Source: Pseudomonas rhizophila (GTDB lineage: Bacteria; Pseudomonadota; Gammaproteobacteria; Pseudomonadales; Pseudomonadaceae). From it: a DNA stretch of 64,000 nucleotides. The stretch is taken from the NCBI RefSeq assembly GCF_003033885.1, contig NZ_CP024081.1:1643980-1707979 (forward strand). The letters run 5' to 3'. The notes beneath the pieces were generated by a model, which had not been told where the DNA came from, did not search any database, and saw nothing but the letters and a program-made list of their open reading frames with translations. Position 1 is the stretch's first letter, and each line of letters starts with the position of its first letter. This document shows, piece by piece, positions 1-7,546 of the stretch. A program made the position numbers and the translations under genes.

Positions 1-1
1 A

Positions 2-412
2 CGAGGCCGTCCGGCGCCTTTGATGCTCAACGAGCCAAAAGTGGCGCAAAATGCCGCGCCGACCGTGACGGCTTCCACCGGTACGGTCGAGCAATGGTCC
101 CCGCCGCCGCAGCAACATGCCGCCGCCGTGGTGCCCGTGCCGCTCGACGCAAAAAAAAACGCTTCTGCAACAGCGTCTGGCCAGTATCTGCAAGTCGGCG
201 CGTTCGCCAACCCGGACGCTGCCGAACTGTTGAGATCCAAGCTCAGCTCGATGGTCAGCGCGCCGGTCTTCATCAGCTCCATCGTGCGCAACCAGCAGAC
301 GCTGCATCGGGTGCGCCTGGGGCCGATCGGTTCTCCGGATGAAGTCCAGCAGGTGCAGAACAGTGTACGCCTGGCCAATCTCGGTTCGCCGAGCGTGGTT
401 AGCGCGGAATGA
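2..412 (+). CDS. rlpA: RlpA C-terminal part, SPOR domain (5' end outside window)
   Basis: This is the 3' part of a gene that is open back to the window edge; 136 residues are visible. The last 75 or so residues form a SPOR domain (it begins YLQVGAFANPDAAELLRSKL and later has RVRLGPIGSPDE), which binds denuded glycan at the division septum. The stretch before it is Ala/Pro-rich and looks like the usual linker. RlpA is a septal lytic transglycosylase and lipoprotein in pseudomonads; the catalytic double-psi barrel would lie upstream, outside the window. dacA follows on the same strand, as in P. aeruginosa. The family call rests on the SPOR domain together with this gene order. Confidence 0.85.
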   Translation, partial: RGRPAPLMLNEPKVAQNAAPTVTASTGTVEQWSPPPQQHAAAVVPVPLDAKKNASATASGQYLQVGAFANPDAAELLRSKLSSMVSAPVFISSIVRNQQTLHRVRLGPIGSPDEVQQVQNSVRLANLGSPSVVSAE

Positions 413-422
413 TTTGATTGAA

Positions 423-447
423 GGCCCGCTAGCGGTTGGAGCGGGCC
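423..447 (+). terminator. Hairpin after rlpA
   Basis: An 8-bp perfect stem (GGCCCGCT / AGCGGGCC) with a 9-nt loop lies 11 bases after the rlpA stop. No clear T-run follows, so it could be a weak terminator or an mRNA 3'-end stabiliser. The rest of the gap to dacA shows only a small TGCCC-TTC-GGGCA hairpin near 545. Confidence 0.35.
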
Positions 448-583
448 AGGTTGTTGGCTCTACGAATAACAAAAGCCCGGCAAGGGATGTGAGTGAGCAA
501 CTTAAATACGCGGCGACCCGTTAGAAGGTGGCCTGTTTAGTATTGCCCTTCGGGCAGTTTCCATTAGCGATTTCGAGAGACGG

Positions 584-1741
584 ATGAACATCACCACCTT
601 TGCCAAACGCCTTTGCCTGCTAGTCCCGCTGCTGCTCTCACCTGCCGCGTTCGCGGTCGAGATGATGCCCGCGCCCCCTCAACTGGCCGCCAAATCCTTT
701 GTGCTCATGGATGCCAGCAGCGGCGAGGTCCTGGTGGAGAACAATGGTGACCAGCGCCTGCCACCGGCCAGCCTGACCAAACTGATGACCGCCTACATCG
801 CCACCCTGGAAATCCGTCGTGGCCAGATCGGTGAAAACGATCCGGTGACCGTCAGCGAAAATGCCTGGCGCACCGGCGGTTCGCGGATGTTCATCAAGGT
901 CGGTTCGCAAGTGACCGTCAGCGACCTGCTGCACGGCATCATCATCCAGTCCGGCAACGACGCCAGCGTCGCCCTGGCCGAGCACATCGCCGGCAGCGAA
1001 GATGCGTTCGCCGACATGATGAACAAGACTGCCAGCGACCTGGGTCTGACCAACAGCCACTTCATGAACCCGACCGGCTTGCCGAACCCGGAGCACTACT
1101 CTTCGGCTCACGACATGGCGATTCTGGCGCGAGCGATCATTCACGAAGACCCGGCGCACTACGCCATCTACTCCCAGAAGGAATTCTTCTGGAACAACAT
1201 CAAGCAGCCTAACCGCAACCTGCTGTTGTGGCGCGACAAGACCGTCGATGGCCTGAAGACCGGCCACACCGAAGAAGCCGGCTATTGCATGGTGTCTTCG
1301 GCCGTTCGTGACGGCATGCGCCTGATCGCCGTCGTTTTCGGCACCAACAGCGAAGTGTCCCGTGCCGCTGAAACCCAGAAGCTTCTGACCTACGGTTTCC
1401 GCTTCTTCGAAACCCAGACCTTCTACCAGAAGGGCACCGAACTGGCCCAGGCCCAGGTGTGGAAAGGCACCACCAATCAGGTGAAGGCCGGCCTGGCCCA
1501 GGACCTGACCATGACCCTGCCAAAAGGCCAGCTCAAAAAGCTGGTCGCGACCATGACCATGAATCCGCAAATGATCGCGCCAATCGCCAAGGGCGACGTG
1601 ATCGGCAAGGTGGAAGTCAAGCTGGACGACAAAGTGGTGCACAGCGCTGACCTGATCGCTCTGGACGCGGTCGAGGAAGGTGGTATCTTCCGCCGCATCT
1701 GGGATAGCATCCGTCTATTCTTCTACGGCTTGTTCAACTGA
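584..1741 (+). CDS. dacA: D-alanyl-D-alanine carboxypeptidase (PBP5/6 family)
   Basis: The enzyme removes the terminal D-Ala from peptidoglycan pentapeptides in the periplasm. The 385 residues start with a cleavable signal peptide (cut probably after AAFA, residue 24). The three penicillin-binding motifs are present: SLTK with nucleophile Ser63 and Lys66, SGN at 123-125, and KTG at 225-227. The C-terminal PBP5 beta domain ends in an amphipathic helix (IFRRIWDSIRLFFYGLFN) that anchors such proteins to the inner membrane. Length is normal for the family. The P. aeruginosa counterpart at this position is called dacC (PBP5), so the symbol varies between genomes. Confidence 0.95.
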   Translation: MNITTFAKRLCLLVPLLLSPAAFAVEMMPAPPQLAAKSFVLMDASSGEVLVENNGDQRLPPASLTKLMTAYIATLEIRRGQIGENDPVTVSENAWRTGGSRMFIKVGSQVTVSDLLHGIIIQSGNDASVALAEHIAGSEDAFADMMNKTASDLGLTNSHFMNPTGLPNPEHYSSAHDMAILARAIIHEDPAHYAIYSQKEFFWNNIKQPNRNLLLWRDKTVDGLKTGHTEEAGYCMVSSAVRDGMRLIAVVFGTNSEVSRAAETQKLLTYGFRFFETQTFYQKGTELAQAQVWKGTTNQVKAGLAQDLTMTLPKGQLKKLVATMTMNPQMIAPIAKGDVIGKVEVKLDDKVVHSADLIALDAVEEGGIFRRIWDSIRLFFYGLFN

Positions 1742-1757
1742 TTGAAGTGTTGACCTG

Positions 1758-1790
1758 CATGGCCCCGTTCCTTTCCGGTGCGGGGCCATG
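1758..1790 (+). terminator. Hairpin between dacA and ybeD
   Basis: A 10-bp perfect stem (CATGGCCCCG / CGGGGCCATG) with a 13-nt loop lies 16 bases after the dacA stop. It has no U-tract, so it may attenuate rather than fully terminate before the ybeD-lipB-lipA genes. Confidence 0.4.
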
Positions 1791-1822
1791 TGCGTTACCA
1801 CGGCTTACGAGGCCGTTACGCC

Positions 1823-2098
1823 ATGACAGACTCAGAAGTAAAGGCGCCAAAGATCGAGTTCCCTTGCGAGGATTATCCGATCAAGGTAATTGGCGACACC
1901 GGTGTGGGATTCAAGGACAAGATCATCGCGATTCTTGAAAAACACGCCACCGTTGATCACAAGACCCTGGCCGAACGCCAGAGTACCAACGGCAAGTACA
2001 CGACGATTCAGTTGCACATCATTGCCACCGGTCAGGAACAGCTGTACGACATCAACAGCGAGTTGCGAGCGACCGGGTTCGTGCACATGGTGTTGTGA
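1823..2098 (+). CDS. ybeD: YbeD-like DUF493 protein
   Basis: A 91-residue cytosolic protein of the DUF493/YbeD family, an ACT-like ferredoxin fold of unsettled function that commonly sits beside lipB. I start it at [10 protein letters not shown], because the 15 residues available upstream do not look conserved. Visible family features are [12 protein letters not shown] near the N-terminus and the ending TGFVHMVL. Its stop overlaps the lipB start in an ATGA arrangement, which suggests translational coupling. A role as a regulator of lipoate metabolism has been suggested only from gene order. Confidence 0.88.
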   Translation: MTDSEVKAPKIEFPCEDYPIKVIGDTGVGFKDKIIAILEKHATVDHKTLAERQSTNGKYTTIQLHIIATGQEQLYDINSELRATGFVHMVL

Positions 2099-2745
2099 TG
2101 CCGGGCACGCTGGGCTTTCGCGAGCTGGGCCAGATGGCTTACGAGCCGGTCTGGCATGCCATGCAACGCTTCACCAACGACCGCGGCACCACCGCCGGTG
2201 ACGAAGTCTGGCTGGTGCAACACCCGCCGGTGTTCACCCAGGGCCAGGCCGGCAAGGCCGAACACCTGTTGCTGCCGGGGAATATCCCGGTGGTGAAGAC
2301 CGACCGCGGTGGCCAGGTGACCTACCATGGCCCCGGTCAATTGGTGGCCTATCTGTTGCTGGACGTACGCAAGCTGGGGTTCGGCGTACGCGAGCTGGTC
2401 ACCCGCATGGAGACCTGCCTGATCGAACTGCTGGCCAGCTACGGCGTGACAGCAGCGGCCAAGCCGGATGCTCCGGGTGTCTACGTCGACGGGGCGAAAA
2501 TTGCCTCTCTGGGTTTGCGCATCCGCCACGGTTGTTCGTTTCATGGCCTGGCGTTGAACGTGGACATGGACATGGAGCCGTTTCGACGGATTAATCCCTG
2601 TGGCTATGCGGGGCTGGCGATGACCCAGCTGTGCGATCACACAGGATCGATTGAATTTGCCGAGGTAAGTGCCCGGCTGCGCGCGCAGCTCGTCAAACAC
2701 CTCGACTACGCTGAGCAGACGACCCTCACGGGCGGAATCGACTGA
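2098..2745 (+). CDS. lipB: Octanoyl-[acyl carrier protein] transferase
   Basis: LipB moves octanoate from acyl carrier protein onto lipoyl domains, the first step of lipoate synthesis. The 215-residue protein has the family signature [19 protein letters not shown] (71-89), the catalytic Lys134 in DGAKIAS and the acyl-accepting Cys168 in INPCGY, matching E. coli Lys135 and Cys169. The ATG overlaps the ybeD stop by one base. A GTG codon 3 nt upstream is also possible but unnecessary. lipA begins directly downstream. Confidence 0.95.
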   Translation: MPGTLGFRELGQMAYEPVWHAMQRFTNDRGTTAGDEVWLVQHPPVFTQGQAGKAEHLLLPGNIPVVKTDRGGQVTYHGPGQLVAYLLLDVRKLGFGVRELVTRMETCLIELLASYGVTAAAKPDAPGVYVDGAKIASLGLRIRHGCSFHGLALNVDMDMEPFRRINPCGYAGLAMTQLCDHTGSIEFAEVSARLRAQLVKHLDYAEQTTLTGGID

Positions 2746-2746
2746 T

Positions 2747-3769
2747 ATGACTACTGATGCTGTGCAAACCATGATCCCGACGCTGGATGTTACCGAGCGT
2801 CCGGCCCCGCGTGCCAAGGTCGAGGCCGGCGTAAAGCTGCGCGGCGCCGAGAAAGTTGCACGCATCCCGGTCAAGATCATCCCAACCACCGAACTGCCGA
2901 AGAAACCCGACTGGATCCGCGTGCGCATCCCGGTTTCGCCGGAAGTCGACCGCATCAAGGCGCTGCTGCGCAAACACAAACTGCACAGCGTCTGTGAAGA
3001 AGCGTCCTGCCCGAACCTGGGGGAATGCTTCTCCGGCGGCACCGCTACGTTCATGATCATGGGCGACATCTGCACCCGTCGCTGCCCGTTCTGTGACGTC
3101 GGCCATGGTCGGCCGAAGCCATTGGACGTGAACGAACCCGAAAGCCTGGCCATCGCCATTGCCGACCTCAAACTCAAGTACGTGGTCATCACCTCGGTGG
3201 ACCGCGACGACCTGCGTGACGGCGGTGCCCAGCACTTTGCCGACTGCATCCGCGAAATCCGCAAGCTGTCACCGAACGTGCAGCTTGAGACGTTGGTGCC
3301 GGACTATCGCGGTCGCATGGACATCGCACTGCAAATCACCGCCGCCGAGCCGCCGGATGTTTTCAACCACAACCTGGAAACCGTACCGCGCCTGTACAAG
3401 GCTGCGCGTCCGGGTTCGGACTACCAGTGGTCGTTGACCTTGCTGCAACGCTTCAAGCAGATGATGCCGCACATTCCGACCAAATCCGGCTTGATGCTGG
3501 GCCTGGGGGAAACTGACGAAGAAGTCATCGAGGTCATGAAGCGCATGCGTGAGCATGACATCGACATGCTGACCCTGGGTCAGTATCTGCAGCCTTCGCG
3601 TAGTCACCTGCCGGTGCAGCGTTTTGTGCACCCGGATACCTTTGCCTGGTTTGCTGAGGAAGGGTACAAGATGGGCTTCAAGAACGTTGCTTCCGGGCCG
3701 TTGGTGCGGTCTTCGTATCATGCGGATGAGCAGGCGAAGTTGGTTAAGGCTGAGTTGCTCGGGTCTTGA
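2747..3769 (+). CDS. lipA: Lipoyl synthase (radical SAM)
   Basis: LipA inserts two sulfur atoms into protein-bound octanoyl groups using S-adenosylmethionine. The 340-residue protein carries both cluster motifs: Cys83/Cys88/Cys94 ([12 protein letters not shown]) for the auxiliary sacrificial cluster and Cys109/Cys113/Cys116 (CTRRCPFC) for the radical SAM cluster. The start is the ATG 1 nt after the lipB stop; 26 further in-frame upstream residues overlap lipB in another frame and are rejected. The N-terminal extension of about 50 residues is usual in Pseudomonas. It is the last gene of the ybeD-lipB-lipA unit. Confidence 0.96.
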   Translation: MTTDAVQTMIPTLDVTERPAPRAKVEAGVKLRGAEKVARIPVKIIPTTELPKKPDWIRVRIPVSPEVDRIKALLRKHKLHSVCEEASCPNLGECFSGGTATFMIMGDICTRRCPFCDVGHGRPKPLDVNEPESLAIAIADLKLKYVVITSVDRDDLRDGGAQHFADCIREIRKLSPNVQLETLVPDYRGRMDIALQITAAEPPDVFNHNLETVPRLYKAARPGSDYQWSLTLLQRFKQMMPHIPTKSGLMLGLGETDEEVIEVMKRMREHDIDMLTLGQYLQPSRSHLPVQRFVHPDTFAWFAEEGYKMGFKNVASGPLVRSSYHADEQAKLVKAELLGS

Positions 3770-4105
3770 TTTTCTAGCGTTGGTTTTTGGAGTGGTGTGT
3801 ATATCCGTTTCTTCGGTAACGGCTACTTATGGTTCCGCCTTTACGGCGGGTCACTTTTGAAGAGCCCGGAAGCCGGCCCAGTCAAAAGTAACCAAAACGC
3901 TCTTGCCCCACCACTCGGTGCCTCGCCTAGGCTCGGCATGCCTTCACTCCGGCATTGGTTCGTGGGTAACCCGGCATCCATGCCGGGTTACCCACGAACC
4001 AATGCCTGCGTTCAGCCAGCGTGGTTAACGGGGCGCCCCAGATCAACGTCCACCGCGAGGCGGCCTGACAGCCGGCCTGGTTTGGGGGTATCGCGTTTCC
4101 CCTAT

Positions 4106-4266
4106 GGGAGCGGGTTTGCTCGCGAAAGCGGTGGTTCAGATACATGGATACTGGCTTTGCTGGCCTCATCGCGAGCAGGCTCGCTCCCACAGGGGGGCTG
4201 CGGGTTATATGAGTGTTGTGGCTGCTGAAGATCAAGTGTGGGAGCGAGCCTGCTCGCGATAGCGGT
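4106..4266. repeat. REP elements at the centre of the palindrome
   Basis: Three copies of the GTGGGAGCGAGC...GCTCGCGA motif lie at about 4106-4130 (degenerate), 4169-4192 (reverse) and 4237-4266 (forward). The second and third form an inverted pair like the REPIN doublets elsewhere in the window. They sit at the symmetry centre of the longer inverted repeat. Confidence 0.85.
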
Positions 4267-4303
4267 GGTTCAGCCACATAGATGCTGGACATGCCCAGCT
4301 CTT

Positions 4304-4343
4304 GCTTTGCTTTGCTTTGGATCTTGATCTTGATCTTGATCTG
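4304..4343. repeat. Simple-sequence repeat (GCTTT)3 then (GATCTT)4
   Basis: Three GCTTT pentamers run directly into four near-perfect GATCTT hexamers. The mirror position in the left arm of the palindrome holds only GATCAACG, so this tract appears to have expanded in one arm only. It is non-coding. Confidence 0.8.
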
Positions 4344-4650
4344 GACGCCCCGTTAAACCACGCTGGCCGAACGCAGGTATTGCGCAGTGGGCATCCCGGC
4401 ATGGATGCCGGGATAGCCGCGCTGGGCCATGGATGGCCCTTCGCGGCGGGCCCACGGAGCAATGCCTGCGTTCGGGCACACCGAGCCTAAGCGAGGTGCC
4501 GAGTGGTGGGGCAAAGCGTTTTTGGTTACTTTTGGTTGGTCCGGCATCCGGCTCTTCCAAAAGTGACCCGCTGTAAGAGCGGAACCGCCAGCCGCCGTTA
4601 CGCAAAAAACGGATATACACCCATAAGCATGCCTAAAAACCGGGAGACTC

Positions 4651-5607
4651 ATGGAACCCACTCACACCCTAAATCCACATCACCCCGTCCCAGCACTCCC
4701 GACCGAAGGCCTGATCGCCGTCATCGCCCCCGCCGGTCCAGCAAACCTGGAAACGGACAAAGCCATCCAATGGATGCGCGCCCGGGGCCATGAGCTGCGT
4801 ATATTCCCAGGTGTGTACGAAAAGGACGGCTACCTGGCCGGCAGCGACGAAGTACGCCTCAACGACCTGCATGCCGCCTTCGCCGACCCAGAAGTAAAAG
4901 CGATCATTTGCCTGCGCGGCGGCTACGGCACCCCGCGTTTGCTGGATCGCATCGATTTCGACCTGTTGCGGCGCAACGCCAAGCCCTTCGTCGGCTACAG
5001 CGACATCACCGCCTTGCACCTGGCCATCAGCCGATATGCAGGGTTCGTCACCTTTCATGGCCCGTTGCTCAACGCCGATCTTCTCGGCGACAAGGAACCC
5101 TCCACCGTCACTTCTTTTTTCAGCCTGTTGCGTGGGCAGTTGAAGGCCGGCAGTGTGCTGAGCCATCCCGCAGCTTATCCATTGACTACCGTCGCACCCG
5201 GCATCGCCTGCGGGCGTTTGCTGGGGGGCAATCTGTCGATGATTGCCGCGACCATGGGCACGCCCTACGAAATCGATGCTGAAGGCGTGATCCTGTTGGT
5301 GGAAGACATCAACGAGCCGCTTTACCGCATCGACCGTCTGCTGACTCAGTTACGGCTGGCTGGCACGCTGGCAAAGTTGCGGGGTGTGTTGCTGGGGGAT
5401 GTCGCCGGGGTGGACCTTGAGGCGTTGAACAAGCTGTTCCAGCAGACCTTCGAGCCGTTTGGCATCCCGGTGTTGTCCGGTTGGCGCAGTGGGCATTGCG
5501 ATCCGAACCTGACGTTGCCCATGGGCGCGTTGGTGACGCTGGATGCGGGGGAGAAGAGGTTGGTGCTGGAGCAGGATGTGGTGGTCAGCCGAGCGCTTGT
5601 TGCCTGA
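4651..5607 (+). CDS. ldcA: Muramoyltetrapeptide L,D-carboxypeptidase (peptidase S66)
   Basis: This cytosolic enzyme cuts the terminal D-Ala from murein tetrapeptides during wall recycling. The 318-residue protein has the S66 nucleophile Ser117 in GYSDIT, preceded by the oxyanion loop LRGGYGTPR (88-96). The other triad residues are probably the Glu in LLVEDINEP and the His in WRSGHCDPN. Its length fits the family. It is convergent with the sltB3-like gene across a REPIN. The start ATG is followed by a variable N-terminal stretch, and the conserved part begins at GLIAVIAPAGP. Confidence 0.9.
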   Translation: MEPTHTLNPHHPVPALPTEGLIAVIAPAGPANLETDKAIQWMRARGHELRIFPGVYEKDGYLAGSDEVRLNDLHAAFADPEVKAIICLRGGYGTPRLLDRIDFDLLRRNAKPFVGYSDITALHLAISRYAGFVTFHGPLLNADLLGDKEPSTVTSFFSLLRGQLKAGSVLSHPAAYPLTTVAPGIACGRLLGGNLSMIAATMGTPYEIDAEGVILLVEDINEPLYRIDRLLTQLRLAGTLAKLRGVLLGDVAGVDLEALNKLFQQTFEPFGIPVLSGWRSGHCDPNLTLPMGALVTLDAGEKRLVLEQDVVVSRALVA

Positions 5608-5611
5608 AAGT

Positions 5612-5692
5612 CCCTCATCGCGAGCAGGCTCGCTCCCACACTGGACCGCGTTTGGTAGTCAGCTGTGGGAGCGAGCCTGCTCGCGATGAGGG
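5612..5692. repeat. REPIN (inverted REP doublet)
   Basis: Two 29-bp REP sequences (5612-5640 and 5664-5692) are perfect reverse complements separated by 23 bp. The doublet lies between the convergent ends of ldcA and the transglycosylase gene, where it can form a strong hairpin in transcripts from either direction. Confidence 0.93.
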
Positions 5693-5710
5693 CAGCGGCC
5701 ATAAGGCGAT

Positions 5711-7033
5711 CTAGCGGTTACGCAACCCTTCCAGCAGCTTGTGCGTCGGATAACCATCCGCGGGCCAGCCGAACGACTGCTGGGCGCTGCGTATGGCCTT
5801 GCGGGTGTTGGCGCCGATGATGCCGTCGGGCGTGCCGGCGTCGAAGTTGTGTTTGCCCAGCAAGGTTTGCAGTTCGAAGCGCTCGCTACGGCTCAAGGGC
5901 AGATCGTCCTTTGGCCATTGCCCGCTGATCAGCCCCGCGCCGGCGAAGCGTTCTGACAGCAAACTCACCGCCAGGGCGTACGACGAGGAATTGTTGTACT
6001 TGAGGATGGCGCGGAAGTTATCGAGCACCAGGAAAGCCGGCCCGCGATAGCCGGCCGGCAGCAGCAGGGCTGCCGACAAGTGTTCGGCGCCGGCTGGGAC
6101 CTGGCTGCCGTTGGGCAGGCTGACGCCCAGTTGCAGCCATTCGGAGACGGGTTTGCGGATCGCGCCGTCGGCCAGCGGGTAGTCGAACCCTTCTTTGAGC
6201 TGTACCTCGAAGCCCCACGGCTGTCCGCGCTGCCAGCCAGAGCTTTGCAGGTAGTGCGCGGTCGAGGCCAGGGCGTCGGTGGCGCTGCCCCAGATATCGC
6301 GGCGGCCGTCACCATCGAAATCCACCGCGTGGGTGTTGTACGTGGTGGGAATGAACTGGGTCTGGCCCATGGCTCCGGCCCAGGAACCGAGCATTTTTTC
6401 CGGAGCGATGTCGCCGTCTTGCAGGATCTGCAGTGCGGCGATCAGCTGCGCATGGGCAAACCCCGGGCGCCGCCCTTCATAGGCCAGAGTCGCCAGGGAG
6501 TTGATCACCGACTTGGTGCCCTGGAACTGACCGAAGTTGCTTTCCATGCCCCACACCGCAACCAAGGCTTGGCGGTCGACGCCATAGCGCTGCTCGATGC
6601 TTTGCAGGATGTCGGCATGCTGTTGGACCAGTGTCTGGCCCCGGCGTACTCGCAGCGGCGACAGCGCTCCATCGAGGTATTCCCACACCGGACGGCTGAA
6701 TTCCGGCTGGCTGCGGTCGGCTTTGATGACGCTCATGTCCGGGCTGACGCCGATAAAGGCGCGATCAAACAGGTCGGCACGGATTCCCGCGGCCAGGGCT
6801 TGCTTGCGAAACCCGGCTTGCCATTCGGCGAAAGTTTGCGTGGGGGCGATGACCAGGTTGTCACCGGTCGGGACCACGGGCGGCACGATGGCAGGAGCAG
6901 GCACGGCAGGGACGGTCTTGAGCGGTTGGGCGTCGGCGGCGGTAGGTTTTTCTGCGCAGGCGACAAGCAGAACGACGCTTGTGGCTGCAATCAATTGGCG
7001 CAGGGGCCAACGACGGGAAAGACAAAAGGGCAT
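5711..7033 (-). CDS. sltB3: Lytic murein transglycosylase, SltB3/MltB type with peptidoglycan-binding domain
   Basis: The enzyme cleaves the glycan strand of peptidoglycan, forming anhydromuramic ends. The N-terminus looks like a lipoprotein signal (hydrophobic run, then LLVAC at 22-26), which would place it in the outer or inner membrane facing the periplasm. Residues of about 65-350 are the MltB/SLT_2 catalytic domain: the proposed catalytic Glu is in WGMESNFGQFQGTKS, and GAMGQTQFIPTTY and DFDGDGRRDIW are family motifs. The last 60 residues form a peptidoglycan-binding domain (LQTLLGKHNFDAGTPDGIIG, then TRKAIRSAQ). This architecture and location fit P. aeruginosa SltB3 (PA3992, from memory). 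The exact family name is less certain than the activity. Confidence 0.87.
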   Translation of the reverse strand: MPFCLSRRWPLRQLIAATSVVLLVACAEKPTAADAQPLKTVPAVPAPAIVPPVVPTGDNLVIAPTQTFAEWQAGFRKQALAAGIRADLFDRAFIGVSPDMSVIKADRSQPEFSRPVWEYLDGALSPLRVRRGQTLVQQHADILQSIEQRYGVDRQALVAVWGMESNFGQFQGTKSVINSLATLAYEGRRPGFAHAQLIAALQILQDGDIAPEKMLGSWAGAMGQTQFIPTTYNTHAVDFDGDGRRDIWGSATDALASTAHYLQSSGWQRGQPWGFEVQLKEGFDYPLADGAIRKPVSEWLQLGVSLPNGSQVPAGAEHLSAALLLPAGYRGPAFLVLDNFRAILKYNNSSSYALAVSLLSERFAGAGLISGQWPKDDLPLSRSERFELQTLLGKHNFDAGTPDGIIGANTRKAIRSAQQSFGWPADGYPTHKLLEGLRNR

Positions 7034-7106
7034 GCACGGGTCCAGATAAACAAATCAGATGCTGACCTTATCATGCGCAAAGGAGAATAGGGCTGGTCCG
7101 GGTGTT

Positions 7107-7271
7107 TCAAGCCGCCACAAAGCAAGAAGCCTCCCAGTTGTCAGACTGGAAGGCTTCGCGGCGGTAGCTGCCTTTGCCCTTGGCGGGTCGTTCCTGGCGG
7201 CTGCGGAACAGGGGCTGGGCGATGATGGATTTGGCCTTGTTGGGGCCATGCTTGGATGGCTTTTTGCTCAT
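7107..7271 (-). CDS. arfA: Alternative ribosome-rescue factor A
   Basis: A 54-residue gene too short for many gene finders. It translates as MSKKPSKHGPNKAKSIIAQP and continues LFRSRQERPAKGKGSYRREA, then FQSDNWEASCFVAA. This is the ArfA family pattern: a basic protein that binds ribosomes stalled without a stop codon and recruits RF2 when trans-translation fails. The GKGSYRR core is conserved and the C-terminal tail is variable, as expected. The coding sequence holds a long hairpin (7126-7157) before its stop, the known family device for making the mRNA itself non-stop so that tmRNA represses it. The gene is read away from holA and towards the transglycosylase gene. Confidence 0.93.
   Translation of the reverse strand: MSKKPSKHGPNKAKSIIAQPLFRSRQERPAKGKGSYRREAFQSDNWEASCFVAA
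7126..7157 (-). promoter_or_regulatory. Intragenic hairpin in arfA (non-stop mRNA signal)
   Basis: In the arfA sense strand the 13-nt arms GAAGCCTTCCAGT and ACTGGGAGGCTTC pair fully (one G-U wobble) around a 6-nt loop, about 6 codons before the stop. In E. coli the equivalent hairpin is cut by RNase III, and in other species it acts as a terminator. Either produces truncated, tmRNA-targeted messages, so ArfA accumulates only when tmRNA is failing. Confidence 0.8.
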
Positions 7272-7397
7272 GATGGGATCTCTCGTGGGGTGGTTTTGCG
7301 GAGCAAATCATGGGGCAGAGTCGGGAGGTTGTCCAGTCCCTGGGGTGTGCAAGAAGTGTCATCAGACGGACACGCAACTTGTGGTGGAAGATGACCC

Positions 7398-7518
7398 GTG
7401 GCGAGGGGATTTATCCCCGCTGGGGCGCGAAGCGTCCCCATTACAAACTGCCTGACACTCCACGGCGCCTAGTTTTGGGGTTGCTTCGCAACCCAGCGGG
7501 GATAAATCCCCTCGCCAC
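7398..7518. repeat. REPIN of a second sequence family
   Basis: Two perfect 27-bp inverted arms of the GTGGCGAGGGGATTTATCCC type (7398-7424 and 7492-7518) flank a 67-bp middle that carries its own hairpin (GGGTTGC-TTC-GCAACCC). It differs in sequence from the GAGCGAGC-type REPs elsewhere in the window. It lies between arfA and holA. Confidence 0.9.
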
Positions 7519-7546
7519 AGGTATGCAGTGTGCTTCTGCCGAGTGA

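Larger units (their letters stand above)
3797..4620. repeat. Long imperfect palindrome, inverted intergenic repeat
   Basis: The 881-bp gap between lipA and ldcA holds no credible gene. It is an inverted repeat of about 820 bp. The left arm begins GTATATCCGTTT near 3798, and the right arm ends with the complement (ACGGATATAC) at 4619. Within the arms, blocks recur in mirror order: GCGGGTCACTTTTG, AAAGTAACCAAAA, GCCCCACCACTCGG, AGGCTCGG, a block built on GGCATCCATGCCGGG, and CCAGCGTGGTT-AACGGGGCG. Both arms encode the same meaningless frame (MYIRF...), on opposite strands. The centre near 4209 contains REP sequences. Transcription from either side would yield a very large RNA hairpin. Confidence 0.85.

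Noticed and set aside
3797..4228. Open frames MYIRF... in both arms of the palindrome
   Set aside because: They are the same repeat read on opposite strands, with low-complexity Arg/Pro-rich content and no ribosome site.
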